DNA from: an uncultured Clostridia bacterium
Lineage (GTDB): Bacteria > Bacillota > Clostridia > UBA1381
Direction of reading: 5' to 3'
NCBI GenBank assembly: GCA_944391265.1
Contig: CALXSX010000121.1
Location: forward strand, 1-37,530
Length of the DNA stretch: 37,530 bases
Shown here: in pieces, positions 23,681 to 32,578 of the stretch
Layout of the letters: every line of letters begins with the position of its first letter
How positions within the stretch are numbered: position 1 is the first letter of the stretch
The notes under the pieces: model-generated
What the model was told of the DNA's origin: nothing
Seen by the model: the letters and a program-made list of their open reading frames with translations, nothing else
Database searches by the model: none
Made by a program: the position numbers and the translations under genes

Positions 23681-24919
23681 GTGACATATGAGCAGGCGGT
23701 AAACTATATACATTCATCACCTAAATTTCCTAAAAAACCAGGTAATGCGCCGCTGCTGAAAATTTTGAATGAATTTGGGAATCCGCAGGACAAGCTTAAG
23801 TATGTGCATGTTGCAGGAACCAATGGCAAGGGCTCTGTATGCGCTATGACGGAGTCTGTTTTACGCAGGTGTGGCTATAAAACGGGATTGTTTACATCGC
23901 CGTATATTGAGGAATTTGGAGAGAGGATAAGAGTTTGCGGCGAAATGATAAGCGGAGATGAGCTTGCTGAAATAACGTCGGAGGTAAAGGGCTGCATGGA
24001 AAAAACAGGTGTGTATTTACCTGAATTTTCACTGATTTTTGCAATTGCCGCAATATATTTTGAGCGCTGCTCGTGCGAAGTTGTAATCCTCGAAACGGGA
24101 CTGGGAGGCAGACTTGACGCTACGAACGCGATAAAAACACCGCTTGTGTGCGCAATCACATCTATAGGATACGACCATATGCAGTACCTTGGGAATACAA
24201 TAGAAGAGATATGTTCGGAAAAGTGCGGCATAATAAAGGAAAACTCATCTGTTGTACTTTATCCCGTTCAGAAAGACGCTGTTTTCAGAGTAGTTTCAGA
24301 GTTTTGCAAAAGGGAAAATGCTGAATTGATAGTACCTCAGCTGCCGGAAATTAATACCGATAATACGTTTTCATATGACGGGCGGAAATACAAACTTTCC
24401 CTGGAAGGGGATTTTCAGGCGTATAATGCCGTCGTAGCCATTGAGGTGCTGAGGACGCTGTCTCAGGTTGGGTATACTATAAGCTTCCGTGATGTATACG
24501 ACGGTCTTGCTGATACATTTTGGCCGGCAAGGCTCGAATGGGTTAGTGACAACATAATAATAGACGGATGCCATAACGAGGACGGGGCAGCCGCTTTTGC
24601 CAGAGAACTGAAAAAGGAAAAAAGAAGTACAACTATTGTGTTTTGCGCAATGAAGGACAAGGATGTTGATTCAATAATAAAAATTTTATGCACTTTAGGG
24701 TGCAAAATAATAATAACTGAACTTGATATGGCGAGGTCGTTTGACTCATTTGAGCTCGCAGAGAAGTTTTCCGGCTACGGAATCACTGCCGATATTGTGC
24801 GCAATCCGTCAGAGGCGGTAATGCGCGCGCTTTCACAATCAGATGTTTGTGCCGTTTGCGGTTCTCTGTACCTTGCCGGCGAGGTGAGAAAAAAATATGC
24901 AAAAAAGCATTTGCATTGA
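23681..24919 (+). CDS. folC: Folylpolyglutamate synthase / dihydrofolate synthase
   Basis: FolC adds glutamate to dihydropteroate and to folates, retaining them in the cell and making them better cofactors. The 412-residue product is a Mur-ligase-type enzyme with P-loop AGTNGKGS at 45-52, the LFTSPYIEEFGERI segment (about 66-80), LETGLGGRLDATN (about 141-153) and the C-terminal IIDGCHNEDGA segment (about 289). The start is GTG at 23681 with AAGGATGGAG upstream. It appears to be a single-gene unit ahead of feoAB. Confidence 0.95.
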   Translation: MTYEQAVNYIHSSPKFPKKPGNAPLLKILNEFGNPQDKLKYVHVAGTNGKGSVCAMTESVLRRCGYKTGLFTSPYIEEFGERIRVCGEMISGDELAEITSEVKGCMEKTGVYLPEFSLIFAIAAIYFERCSCEVVILETGLGGRLDATNAIKTPLVCAITSIGYDHMQYLGNTIEEICSEKCGIIKENSSVVLYPVQKDAVFRVVSEFCKRENAELIVPQLPEINTDNTFSYDGRKYKLSLEGDFQAYNAVVAIEVLRTLSQVGYTISFRDVYDGLADTFWPARLEWVSDNIIIDGCHNEDGAAAFARELKKEKRSTTIVFCAMKDKDVDSIIKILCTLGCKIIITELDMARSFDSFELAEKFSGYGITADIVRNPSEAVMRALSQSDVCAVCGSLYLAGEVRKKYAKKHLH

Positions 24920-24960
24920 ACTTTAAATATGTGAGAATCATGAATTTTGTTTTGTTGTTA

Positions 24961-24989
24961 TTGAAAAAATTTACGTTTTGTGCTATGCT
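24961..24989 (+). promoter_or_regulatory. Probable promoter of the first feoAB locus
   Basis: TTGAAA at 24961-24966 and an extended -10, TGC-TATGCT (24984-24989), have 17-bp spacing. No copy of the inverted-repeat operator found at the second feo locus is present here. Confidence 0.6.
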
Positions 24990-25021
24990 GATATTGCAAA
25001 TATAAATGCGGAGGTTGTCAA

Positions 25022-25264
25022 ATGTTATCTCTAAGCGCGCTCAGAGACGGAGAAAAAGCTGTCATAGTAAGTATAAATACGCACGGGAGATTAAAGAGGA
25101 GATTGCTTGATATGGGGATAGTTCCCGGCACAGAGGTCACGCTCGTGCGCCGTGCTCCAATAGGCGATCCAATTGAGTTTTATGTGCTTGGATACAGGCT
25201 TGGCCTTAGAAAAAAGGATGCTGAAAATATATTATGCGAGCAGGGGAGCAGTGTACGTGAATAA
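25022..25264 (+). CDS. feoA: Ferrous iron transport protein A
   Basis: FeoA is a small cytosolic SH3-like protein needed for FeoB-mediated Fe2+ uptake. The 80-residue product contains the typical RLLDMGIVPGTEVTLVRRAPIGDPIEFYV segment (about 27-55) and the GYRLGLRKKDAENI end. CGGAGG precedes the ATG. Its last codons overlap the GTG start of feoB by eight bases, so the two are likely translationally coupled. Confidence 0.95.
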   Translation: MLSLSALRDGEKAVIVSINTHGRLKRRLLDMGIVPGTEVTLVRRAPIGDPIEFYVLGYRLGLRKKDAENILCEQGSSVRE

Positions 25265-27302
25265 TAGAAATAATGAATTTGTTTTCGCTCTTGCCGGAAA
25301 CCCAAACAGCGGAAAGACAACATTGTTCAATGAGCTTACGGGCAGCCATTACGAGGTTGGAAACTGGGCAGGAGTTACCGTTGAACGCAGAGAGGGCGTA
25401 TGCAAGTACGTTTATCACAAGCATGAGTCGAGGCTTGATACGCACGAGCACACAAGTGTGCACAAACACGGGGAGATACATAACCACATCAGAATAATTG
25501 ATTTGCCCGGTATTTACTCTCTTTCCCCGTATTCGGCGGAAGAAATAATAACGCGCGACTATATAATGAAAGAAAAACCCGATCTTATCCTGAATATAGT
25601 TGATGCGACAAATCTTGAGAGAAATCTTTATCTTACTACTCAGCTTGCGCATATGGGAATACCGATGGTAGTGGCGCTTAATATGATGGATGCCGTAGAA
25701 AAAAGCGGCGGTAAAATTGACCGCGACAAGCTCGAGGAGATGCTCGGAGTAAGAGTGGTGCCTATATCTGCCGGCAAGGGAACGGGAATTCAGGACCTTG
25801 TTACGGAATCATTGGAAATAGCGTCATCCGGGAAGCTGTGCGGAGTAAATGTAACATTTCCCGATGATATAGAAAAGGCAGTGTCTGAAATTATACGCGA
25901 GGAAAAGACGTCAAGGATGTGTGCCGTGAAACTTGTTGAAGGTGAAAACTGGATAGAGCCGTCTGAGGAAACGAAGAAAATCGTAAGCGGGCTGCGTTCA
26001 AAATATGACGATATATCAACGCTCCTTGCGTCGAGACGGTTTTTGTATATAAGACGAATAGTGAAAACAGTTTTGACCGGAATGGACGATCATCTTGATG
26101 AAATGACAGATAATTTAGACTCACTTGCGGCGCATAAATATCTCGGGATACCGCTTTTTATATTGTTGATGTTCGTTATATTCCAGATAACTTTTGGTCC
26201 GTTCGGCACTATGCTTTCAGACGGAGTAGATTATCTTATTAACGGTGTGTTTTCTTCGTTTGTGGGGCGTTTACTCGAATTTTTCGGAGCGGGGGAATTT
26301 TCCAGAGGTCTTGTACTTGACGGAATTATTTCCGGCGTCGGCGGCGTTGTTACATTTTTCCCGCAGATAATGCTGTTGTTTTTGTTTTTATCGTTTCTTG
26401 AGGACAGCGGATATATGGCGAGAACGGCTTTCATAATGGATAAGCTTTTTGTCAAAATCGGGTTGTCCGGCAAGTCGTTCGTTCCGCTGCTGATGGGGTT
26501 TGGATGCACGGTTCCTGCCGCAATGGCTGCGAGAACTCTCGACAGCGAGAAAGACAGGCGGCTGACAGTCCTTTTGACGCCGTTCATGTCGTGCGGAGCA
26601 AAGATGCCGGTCTATGTTGCAATAGCCGGAGCCGTCTTTGCGGAAAAGGCCGGATACGTCATTTTCGGTCTGTATATGCTCGGAATATTGCTTGCAATAA
26701 TATCAGGCGTGATTTTTTCAAAAACGATTCTTAAGGGAGAAGCTCCGCCGTTTATTCTTGAGCTCCCTCAGTACAGGATGCCGACTCTTAAATCAACATT
26801 CCACCACATGTGGGAAAAGGTAAAGGATTTCCTTGTTCGAGCCGGCACGGTGCTGCTTGCGGCAAGCATAATCATCTATCTTTTGCAAAACCTAACATTT
26901 GGGCTTCAGGTAACAAATGATGAAACAAAGAGCATTATCGGAGTAATAGGAAAGTTCATTTCTCCGGTTTTCGCACCGTGCGGGTTTGGCAGCCCGGAGG
27001 CCGCAATAAGCCTTATTTCAGGGTTTGTTGCAAAGGAAGCTGTTGTTTCAACTATGAGTATACTGTACGGAGCTTCTGATCTGTCAGCGCTTCAGGCAAC
27101 ACTTGCATCACAGCTGACGCCTTTGGCGGGACTTTCGTTTCTTGTGTTTGTGCTTCTTTATGTTCCGTGCATAGCTGCTGTTACTGCAATAAGATCAGAG
27201 CTGAAGTCGGTAAAACTTACTGTTTTTTCCATTGTGTATCAGGTGTGCATTGCGTGGCTGATGTCGTTTTTGGTATATAACATAGGGAGCTTGTTTGTTT
27301 GA
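25257..27302 (+). CDS. feoB: Ferrous iron transporter FeoB with His-rich G-domain insert
   Basis: FeoB moves Fe2+ across the membrane and carries a cytosolic GTPase domain. The 681-residue product has G1 GNPNSGKT (14-21), G3 DLPG (82-85) and G4 NMMD, then two Gate domains and about eight helices from residue 290 on, with the GFGCTVPA cysteine motif. Between the switch I region and G3 there is an insert (residues 54-77) with eight histidines arranged as four HxH pairs. Compared with the FeoB remnant at 34502-34944 this region is about 18 residues longer. GTG at 25257 is chosen because the upstream part of the frame overlaps feoA and carries no FeoB homology. The VanZ-type gene overlaps its stop. 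Confidence 0.95.
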   Translation: MNNRNNEFVFALAGNPNSGKTTLFNELTGSHYEVGNWAGVTVERREGVCKYVYHKHESRLDTHEHTSVHKHGEIHNHIRIIDLPGIYSLSPYSAEEIITRDYIMKEKPDLILNIVDATNLERNLYLTTQLAHMGIPMVVALNMMDAVEKSGGKIDRDKLEEMLGVRVVPISAGKGTGIQDLVTESLEIASSGKLCGVNVTFPDDIEKAVSEIIREEKTSRMCAVKLVEGENWIEPSEETKKIVSGLRSKYDDISTLLASRRFLYIRRIVKTVLTGMDDHLDEMTDNLDSLAAHKYLGIPLFILLMFVIFQITFGPFGTMLSDGVDYLINGVFSSFVGRLLEFFGAGEFSRGLVLDGIISGVGGVVTFFPQIMLLFLFLSFLEDSGYMARTAFIMDKLFVKIGLSGKSFVPLLMGFGCTVPAAMAARTLDSEKDRRLTVLLTPFMSCGAKMPVYVAIAGAVFAEKAGYVIFGLYMLGILLAIISGVIFSKTILKGEAPPFILELPQYRMPTLKSTFHHMWEKVKDFLVRAGTVLLAASIIIYLLQNLTFGLQVTNDETKSIIGVIGKFISPVFAPCGFGSPEAAISLISGFVAKEAVVSTMSILYGASDLSALQATLASQLTPLAGLSFLVFVLLYVPCIAAVTAIRSELKSVKLTVFSIVYQVCIAWLMSFLVYNIGSLFV

Positions 27303-27790
27303 TGGAAAAGAGTTGCAACATGATTAGAAAAATTATATGCTTGGTGTTTGCTGTACTGGTAACGCTGTTTATATTCAATAATTCCATGCAGCCAGCGTCA
27401 GTTTCAAGCGAAAGAAGCTCACGCTTTGTTGAAGCGGCCGTAGAGATTTTGGAGAAGCTTGATATTAAAGCAGATGATTCAGAGCTTAATATTACAAAAA
27501 TAGTGAGAAAATCTGCACATATAGCTGAATTTACGGCACAGGCACTGTTTTTGGGATTGCTTTTTTTGATAGAGCGCCCAGAAAAAAGGAAAAACATACC
27601 GTTAGTCCTTTTTCTCGGACTATTCACGGCCTGTGTTGACGAAGCGCTTCAGCTGTCGTCAGCCGGACGAAGCGCTGAGGTAACAGATGTATTTGTTGAT
27701 TTTTCCGGAACTGTTCTGGCAACATTGGTACTTGCTGTTTGCGGATATATTTTGGAATTGAGGAGAAGGAAGAAAAAATGCGTAAGATAA
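27302..27790 (+). CDS. VanZ-family membrane protein
   Basis: VanZ-like proteins are small membrane proteins of mostly unknown function; VanZ itself gives low-level teicoplanin resistance. The product (162 residues) has about four hydrophobic segments. It has the family residues RKSAHIAEF (about 67-75), DEALQLSSAGRSAEVTDVFVDFSG (about 115-138), where the DE/Q and R/D patterns are conserved, and a basic tail. ATG at 27302 overlaps the feoB TGA stop (TGATG). A second in-frame ATG at 27320 is also possible. It is read with feoB and with the amidohydrolase, whose start overlaps its end by 13 bases. Confidence 0.85.
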   Translation: MEKSCNMIRKIICLVFAVLVTLFIFNNSMQPASVSSERSSRFVEAAVEILEKLDIKADDSELNITKIVRKSAHIAEFTAQALFLGLLFLIERPEKRKNIPLVLFLGLFTACVDEALQLSSAGRSAEVTDVFVDFSGTVLATLVLAVCGYILELRRRKKKCVR

Positions 27791-28575
27791 TTGATGCTCA
27801 CTGTCATGTTTACCCTGATAAAATTGCCCTTAAAGCATCGGGTGCAACGAGTAGCTTTTATGATATGCCATCGCTTTGTGACGGAAGAGTGGACACACTG
27901 AAGGAAAAAGCAGCTGCTGCCGGTATTGGTACATGTATGATACAATCGGTAGCCACGACGCCGCATCAGGTATCATCTATAAACAATTTTATAGCCAGAA
28001 CAGTGAGTGAAAACAGATGCTTCATAGGCCTTGGCACTCTTCATCCTGACAGCGGCGATCTTGAAGGAGATATTGAAGAATTGCAGGAACTTGGGCTTGT
28101 CGGGGTGAAGCTTCACCCGGATATACAAAAATTTAAAATCGACGATTACAGATGCCTCAAAATATACGAGCTGTGTGAAAAGAAGGGTATACCGATACTG
28201 CTGCATACAGGAGACTCAAGATTTGACTATTCCAATCCAAACAGACTTGTTAACATTCTTGAAATCTACGATAAGCTGACAATAATCGGTGCTCATTTCG
28301 GCGGCTGGTCGCTGTGGAAACAAGCAGCGCAAATGCTTCATTCATTCGAGAATTTTTATGTTGACTCGTCGTCCTCGCTTTATGCCCTGAGCAAAAGCGA
28401 AGCACTTGAAATAATATCGATTTACGGAACTGAGAGAATTCTTTTCGGAAGCGATTATCCCATGTGGGAGCCTGGGGAAGAACTGAGAAGATTTTTGGCA
28501 CTCGGGCTGCCTGAGCATGATGAAAAGAAGATTTTGTTTGAAAACGCAAGTCGTCTTTTCAGTTTGAAAATTTAA
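27778..28575 (+). CDS. Amidohydrolase-family TIM-barrel protein
   Basis: The 265-residue product fits the amidohydrolase 2 family, metal-dependent TIM-barrel hydrolases or decarboxylases. Motifs are DAHCHVYP (about 6-13; H8 and H10 as metal ligands), HLHPDIQKF-like KLHPDIQKF (about 111-119), LLHTGDSRF (about 141), IIGAHFGGW (about 169) and the late LFGSDYPMWEPG (about 222), where D would be the catalytic ligand. The substrate cannot be read from sequence. ATG at 27778 is preferred to an upstream in-frame ATG (27739) because GGAGAAGGAAG precedes it. It ends the feoAB-vanZ run before a terminator. Confidence 0.86.
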   Translation: MRKIIDAHCHVYPDKIALKASGATSSFYDMPSLCDGRVDTLKEKAAAAGIGTCMIQSVATTPHQVSSINNFIARTVSENRCFIGLGTLHPDSGDLEGDIEELQELGLVGVKLHPDIQKFKIDDYRCLKIYELCEKKGIPILLHTGDSRFDYSNPNRLVNILEIYDKLTIIGAHFGGWSLWKQAAQMLHSFENFYVDSSSSLYALSKSEALEIISIYGTERILFGSDYPMWEPGEELRRFLALGLPEHDEKKILFENASRLFSLKI

Positions 28576-28587
28576 TACTGAGATGAT

Positions 28588-28622
28588 AAAAAAGGCCCGC
28601 GGCGATTGCCGCAGGCTTTTTT
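28588..28622. terminator. Bidirectional terminator between convergent genes
   Basis: A GC-rich stem (about 28595-28604 with 28609-28617, one mismatch) and a GATT loop are flanked by A and T runs. It lies between the amidohydrolase gene and the convergent ftsH. Confidence 0.88.
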
Positions 28623-28634
28623 ATTAACTTATCT

Positions 28635-30593
28635 TTACTGCTCTGATGAATTGTCCTCTGGCGGCTGAGTTTCCTCAGTCTCACTTTCAGCAGTTTCACC
28701 GCTTTCAAGCGAAGCTTTAACATCGTTGAATATGTCCATAAACTGCTTTCCGGTTATAGTCTCTTTATCAATCAAAAATTCTGATATTTTATCGAGTGCT
28801 TCCCTGTTGTCTTTTAATATTGCAACCGCACGGTCATAGCATGATTGGAGCGTTTTTGAAACCTCAGCATCTATCAAAGTCTGAGTTTCTGCGGAACAGT
28901 TAGAAACTCGTCTTCCATCAAGGTACCTGTTTTGTATGCTTTCAAGAGCCATCATTCCGAATTTGTCGCTCATTCCGTAAAGAGTTATCATGTTTCTCGC
29001 CATTTCCGTTGCGCGCTCTATGTCGTTTGCCGCGCCTGTTGTCTTTATGCCGAAAACTATCTCTTCAGCGGCTCTGCCTGCAAGAAAAACGACAATCTCA
29101 TCAAGCATCTCATCCTTGTTCATGAGATATTTTTCCTCTTCCGGCTTTTGCATAGTGTATCCGAGTGCACCCATTGTCCTTGGAACGATAGTTATTTTTT
29201 GGACAGGGTCGCAGTTTTTGGATACGGCTGTTGCAAGCGCGTGACCGACCTCGTGATATGCCACGATGTGCTTTTCCTGCTCGGAAAGAATTCTGTCCTT
29301 CTTTTCTTTCCCGGCGATGATTACCTCGACCGCCTCCATCAGGTCCTCCTGAGTAACAACATTTCTTCCCAGGCGTACCGCGCGGAGAGCGGCTTCATTT
29401 ACCATGTTTGCAAGGTCTGCTCCTACTGCACCGCTCGTCGCAAGTGCCATGTCGTGCAAATCCACATTGGGAGCTGTCTTTACATTTTTGGCATGAACCC
29501 TAAGTATTGCTTCTCTGCCTTTTAAGTCTGGCTTTTCAACTATTATCCTTCTGTCAAAGCGTCCTGGACGAAGCAGCGCCTTATCAAGTATTTCCGGTCT
29601 GTTTGTCGCCGCAAGAATCACAACACCCTTAGAAGAGTCGAATCCGTCCATTTCGGCAAGAAGCTGATTTAAAGTCTGTTCGCGTTCATCATTGGAGCCT
29701 ATCTGATTATCTCTGCTTTTTCCTATAGCGTCGATTTCGTCGATAAAAATTATGCACGGTGCATTCTGAGACGCCTGTTTGAACAGGTCACGAACCCTCG
29801 ACGCACCCACGCCTACAAACATCTCAACAAATTCCGAACCTGAAAGAGAAAAGAACGGTACGTTTGCCTCACCAGCTACCGCTTTGGCAAGGAGTGTTTT
29901 TCCGGTTCCCGGAGGCCCTACCAAAAGAGCTCCCTTTGGCTGCTTTGCACCTATGGCTGTGTATTTTGAAGGATTGTGAAGAAAATCCACTATTTCGTTA
30001 AGGGATTCCTTGGCTTCCTCCTGGCCTGCCACATCACGGAATGTTATTCCGGTCTTGTTTTGCATATACATTTTCGCTTTTGACTGACCGATACCCATCA
30101 CACCGCCGCCCATTTTTTTAGACAGTGATTTTGAAAGAAGAAAGAACATTCCGTATATGAATACGAGAGGTAAAATCCATGTCAGCAAAAATTCCAGAAA
30201 AGGATTGCTGTACTGTATAGGAGTGGAATACTTTACACCGTGTTGGTCAAGCAAGTCAAAAAGCCTGGGGTCATTCAGATATCCTGTATAATACAGCTCC
30301 CTCTGCTCGCTGTTGCCGACGCCCCACAGCTGCATAAGCTTATCTGTAGTGGACTGTTCCTCTGACGGCTTTTTATATATTTGTATTTTGTCGGCTGTTA
30401 TAATGACCTCTTCAACCTGATCGTCTTCAACCATCTGCATGAAATCCGAATAAAGAATTTCCTGAGCCTTAGGAGCGCTGATGGATGTTATCACAAGGTT
30501 TAAAATAACGGTCGCAACTATTGAAATGATAAGAAAAACTATAAAAGACCGTGCAGGGGGAAGGTTTTTCTTATTGTTGTCGTTATTATTCAT
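28635..30593 (-). CDS. ftsH: ATP-dependent zinc metalloprotease FtsH
   Basis: FtsH is a membrane-bound hexameric AAA+ protease that degrades misfolded membrane proteins and short-lived regulators. The 652-residue product has two membrane helices (about 15-37 and 134-154) around an extracytoplasmic domain, Walker A GPPGTGKT (226-233), Walker B with IIFIDE (281-286), the SRH arginine segment RPGRFDRRI (about 342-350), and the zinc site HEVGH (447-451). The acidic tail is rich in Glu. ATG at 30593 follows AGGAGG, so an upstream in-frame ATG (30620) is not used. It has its own promoter. Confidence 0.97.
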   Translation of the reverse strand: MNNNDNNKKNLPPARSFIVFLIISIVATVILNLVITSISAPKAQEILYSDFMQMVEDDQVEEVIITADKIQIYKKPSEEQSTTDKLMQLWGVGNSEQRELYYTGYLNDPRLFDLLDQHGVKYSTPIQYSNPFLEFLLTWILPLVFIYGMFFLLSKSLSKKMGGGVMGIGQSKAKMYMQNKTGITFRDVAGQEEAKESLNEIVDFLHNPSKYTAIGAKQPKGALLVGPPGTGKTLLAKAVAGEANVPFFSLSGSEFVEMFVGVGASRVRDLFKQASQNAPCIIFIDEIDAIGKSRDNQIGSNDEREQTLNQLLAEMDGFDSSKGVVILAATNRPEILDKALLRPGRFDRRIIVEKPDLKGREAILRVHAKNVKTAPNVDLHDMALATSGAVGADLANMVNEAALRAVRLGRNVVTQEDLMEAVEVIIAGKEKKDRILSEQEKHIVAYHEVGHALATAVSKNCDPVQKITIVPRTMGALGYTMQKPEEEKYLMNKDEMLDEIVVFLAGRAAEEIVFGIKTTGAANDIERATEMARNMITLYGMSDKFGMMALESIQNRYLDGRRVSNCSAETQTLIDAEVSKTLQSCYDRAVAILKDNREALDKISEFLIDKETITGKQFMDIFNDVKASLESGETAESETEETQPPEDNSSEQ

Positions 30594-30644
30594 AGTATCC
30601 TCCTGTATCAATAAAAGCAATTTGTTATCGCTTGTTCGAATTAT

Positions 30645-30673
30645 ATTGTATCATTATTTTTGTTTATTTTCAA
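30645..30673 (-). promoter_or_regulatory. Promoter of ftsH
   Basis: On the minus strand, TTGAAA (30668-30673) and TACAAT (30645-30650) are 17 bp apart, about 52 bases before the ATG. Confidence 0.7.
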
Positions 30674-30755
30674 TCTTTTTTTGTGTTTTAAAGATTTTTG
30701 ATACAAAATACATAAAAAAACTATTGATTTTTTTGAATTTGTAGGAAAGCAAAGC

Positions 30756-30780
30756 AAAAAAACCGCATGATGATGCGGTT
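30756..30780 (-). terminator. Intrinsic terminator of tRNA-Leu
   Basis: The stem AACCGCAT (30761-30768) with its complement (30773-30780) and a 4-nt loop is followed, on the minus strand, by a T run. Confidence 0.87.
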
Positions 30781-30787
30781 ACAAAGG

Positions 30788-30876
30788 TGGTGCCGATGAC
30801 CGGGGTCGAACCGGTACGGGAATTTCTTCCCACGGGATTTTAAGTCCCGGGCGTCTGCCAATTCCGCCACATCGGC
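30788..30876 (-). tRNA. tRNA-Leu(UAA)
   Basis: The minus strand folds as a class II tRNA. The acceptor GCCGATG pairs with CATCGGC, the discriminator is A, CCA is encoded, the anticodon stem CGGGA/TCCCG encloses CTTAAAA with anticodon TAA, and there is a long variable arm and a GGTTCGACCCC T-loop region. Confidence 0.97.
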
Positions 30877-30900
30877 CTGAATTATTACAAATACCATGTT

Positions 30901-30929
30901 ATTATAACATAGTTCCCGGGCATAGTCAA
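30901..30929 (-). promoter_or_regulatory. Promoter of tRNA-Leu
   Basis: On the minus strand, TTGACT (30924-30929) and TATAAT (30901-30906) have 17-bp spacing, about 25 bases before the tRNA 5' end. Confidence 0.88.
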
Positions 30930-31056
30930 GAAAATATATCAACAAACAAAGATATTATTTTTTGTTAATTTTGTATATCATATAAAAAAATTATATCATA
31001 AAAACAAAATTATTTGATTTAATTATGAAGAATATGTTAACTATTGACATAGCTTA

Positions 31057-31085
31057 TTGAATAAATGTTTAAAATATGGTATAAT
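31057..31085 (+). promoter_or_regulatory. Promoter of the citrate synthase gene
   Basis: TTGAAT at 31057-31062 and TATAAT at 31080-31085 are 17 bp apart. A TTGACA at 31044-31049 lies too far from this -10 to be its partner. Confidence 0.7.
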
Positions 31086-31134
31086 GATATTGTTCAATAT
31101 TCGTAAGAATTTAAACTGAAAGGGAGGAACATCA

Positions 31135-32493
31135 ATGGCAAATTATTCTGATATAACACCTCAGATTGAGAAATGGTCTAAGCTTTGTCAGGAAAACAGC
31201 AACATCGACAGTGAATTATATACAAAATACGATGTGAAAAAAGGACTAAGGGATCTGGACGGAAAGGGAGTTCTTACAGGGCTCACTGAAATATCGGAGA
31301 TACGTCAGTCCAAGATAGAAAACGGAAAGACTATACCTTGGCACGGGAGTTTGTTTTACCGGGGATATAATGTTGAGGATATGATAGCAGGGTTTGCCAA
31401 GGATGACCGGTTCGGATTTGAAGAAACAGTATACCTGTTACTATTCGGGCAGCTTCCTACAAGGGCGCAGTACGATGAATTCTGCAAGGCATTGGCAAAT
31501 TACAGGACTCTTCCTACAAATTTTGTTCGAGACGTCATTATGAAGGCGCCCAGCGGGGATATCATGAATGCTCTTGCACGCAGTACATTGACGCTTGCAT
31601 CATATGACGATAATCCAAACGATATTTCCATAAGTAATGTTTTAAGACAGTGTCTGCAGCTGATAGCTGTATATCCGCTTCTTTCCATATATAGTTACCA
31701 GGCGTATGCTCATTATCATGAGAACAAGAGCCTTGTTATACACTCACCGGACGAAAACTTGTCTACTGCGGAGAACATTTTGCTTATGCTGAAGCATGAC
31801 AGTGCTTATACGCGTCTTGAGGCATTGGTGCTTGACAGGGCGCTTGTTTTGCACGCTGAGCACGGAGGCGGTAATAACTCGACCTTTACGACAAGGGTAG
31901 TGACAAGCTCCGGAACGGATACTTATTCTGCAATTGCTGCCGGTCTTTGTTCGCTGAAAGGGCCAAAGCACGGCGGAGCAAATATTAAGGTAGTCAAGAT
32001 GTTTGATGAGATGAAAGAGGCGGTTTCCGACTGGAAGGACGATGATGAGATAAAAGCGTACCTTAGAAAGATACTCCATAAGGAAGCGTTTGATAAGAGC
32101 GGACTGATATACGGAATCGGTCACGCAGTGTATTCAATATCAGACCCGAGAGCGAGGGTGTTCAAGTCGTATGTAGAAAAGCTTTCAAAGGCTGAGGGTT
32201 ACGGCGATGAGTTTGACCTTTACAGCAGTGTTGAACGGCTTGCACCTGAGGTTATTGCAGAGGAGAGAAAGATATATAAGGGAGTCAGCGCAAACGTCGA
32301 TTTTTACAGCGGTTTTGCTTATAAAATGCTCGGCTTGCCTCTGGAACTGTACACACCGATATTTGCAATGGCGCGCCTTGCCGGCTGGAGTGCGCATCGC
32401 CTTGAGGAGCTTATAAATGCCGGGAAGATCATTCGCCCTGCTTATAAGAGCGTGTGTGAAGAAAAGAAGTATGTTGAGATGGATAAACGCTGA
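31135..32493 (+). CDS. Citrate synthase
   Basis: This enzyme condenses oxaloacetate and acetyl-CoA to citrate. The 452-residue product has the conserved catalytic set: H279 in GPKHGGAN, H330 in GIGHAVY followed by DPRA, and D389 in NVDFYSGF, with HAEHGGGNNST at 240-250 and VDFYSGFAYKMLGLP. The N-terminal extension and length are typical of clostridial and delta-type forms related to E. coli GltA more than to 370-residue CitZ. No aconitase or isocitrate dehydrogenase gene is adjacent. GGGAGG precedes the ATG. A likely use is 2-oxoglutarate and glutamate supply. A 2-methylcitrate synthase role is possible but not indicated. Confidence 0.94.
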   Translation: MANYSDITPQIEKWSKLCQENSNIDSELYTKYDVKKGLRDLDGKGVLTGLTEISEIRQSKIENGKTIPWHGSLFYRGYNVEDMIAGFAKDDRFGFEETVYLLLFGQLPTRAQYDEFCKALANYRTLPTNFVRDVIMKAPSGDIMNALARSTLTLASYDDNPNDISISNVLRQCLQLIAVYPLLSIYSYQAYAHYHENKSLVIHSPDENLSTAENILLMLKHDSAYTRLEALVLDRALVLHAEHGGGNNSTFTTRVVTSSGTDTYSAIAAGLCSLKGPKHGGANIKVVKMFDEMKEAVSDWKDDDEIKAYLRKILHKEAFDKSGLIYGIGHAVYSISDPRARVFKSYVEKLSKAEGYGDEFDLYSSVERLAPEVIAEERKIYKGVSANVDFYSGFAYKMLGLPLELYTPIFAMARLAGWSAHRLEELINAGKIIRPAYKSVCEEKKYVEMDKR

Positions 32494-32514
32494 GATAGGC
32501 AGCATAAACTAAAC

Positions 32515-32576
32515 AAAAAAGGTGCGGACTTGATTGTAAACCGGAATTTTCCGGTGTTGTCCGCACCGCTTTTTTG
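32515..32576. terminator. Bidirectional terminator between citrate synthase and lipoprotein genes
   Basis: The stem GGTGCGGAC (32521-32529) pairs with 32559-32567 and contains an inner CCGG-AATTTT-CCGG hairpin. A and T runs flank both sides, so it can stop both convergent transcripts. Confidence 0.9.
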
Positions 32577-32578
32577 TT

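Noticed and set aside
31044..31072. TTGACA at 31044 as the -35 of the citrate synthase promoter
   Set aside because: At 17 bp no -10-like hexamer follows; the real TATAAT is 30 bp away and pairs better with TTGAAT at 31057.
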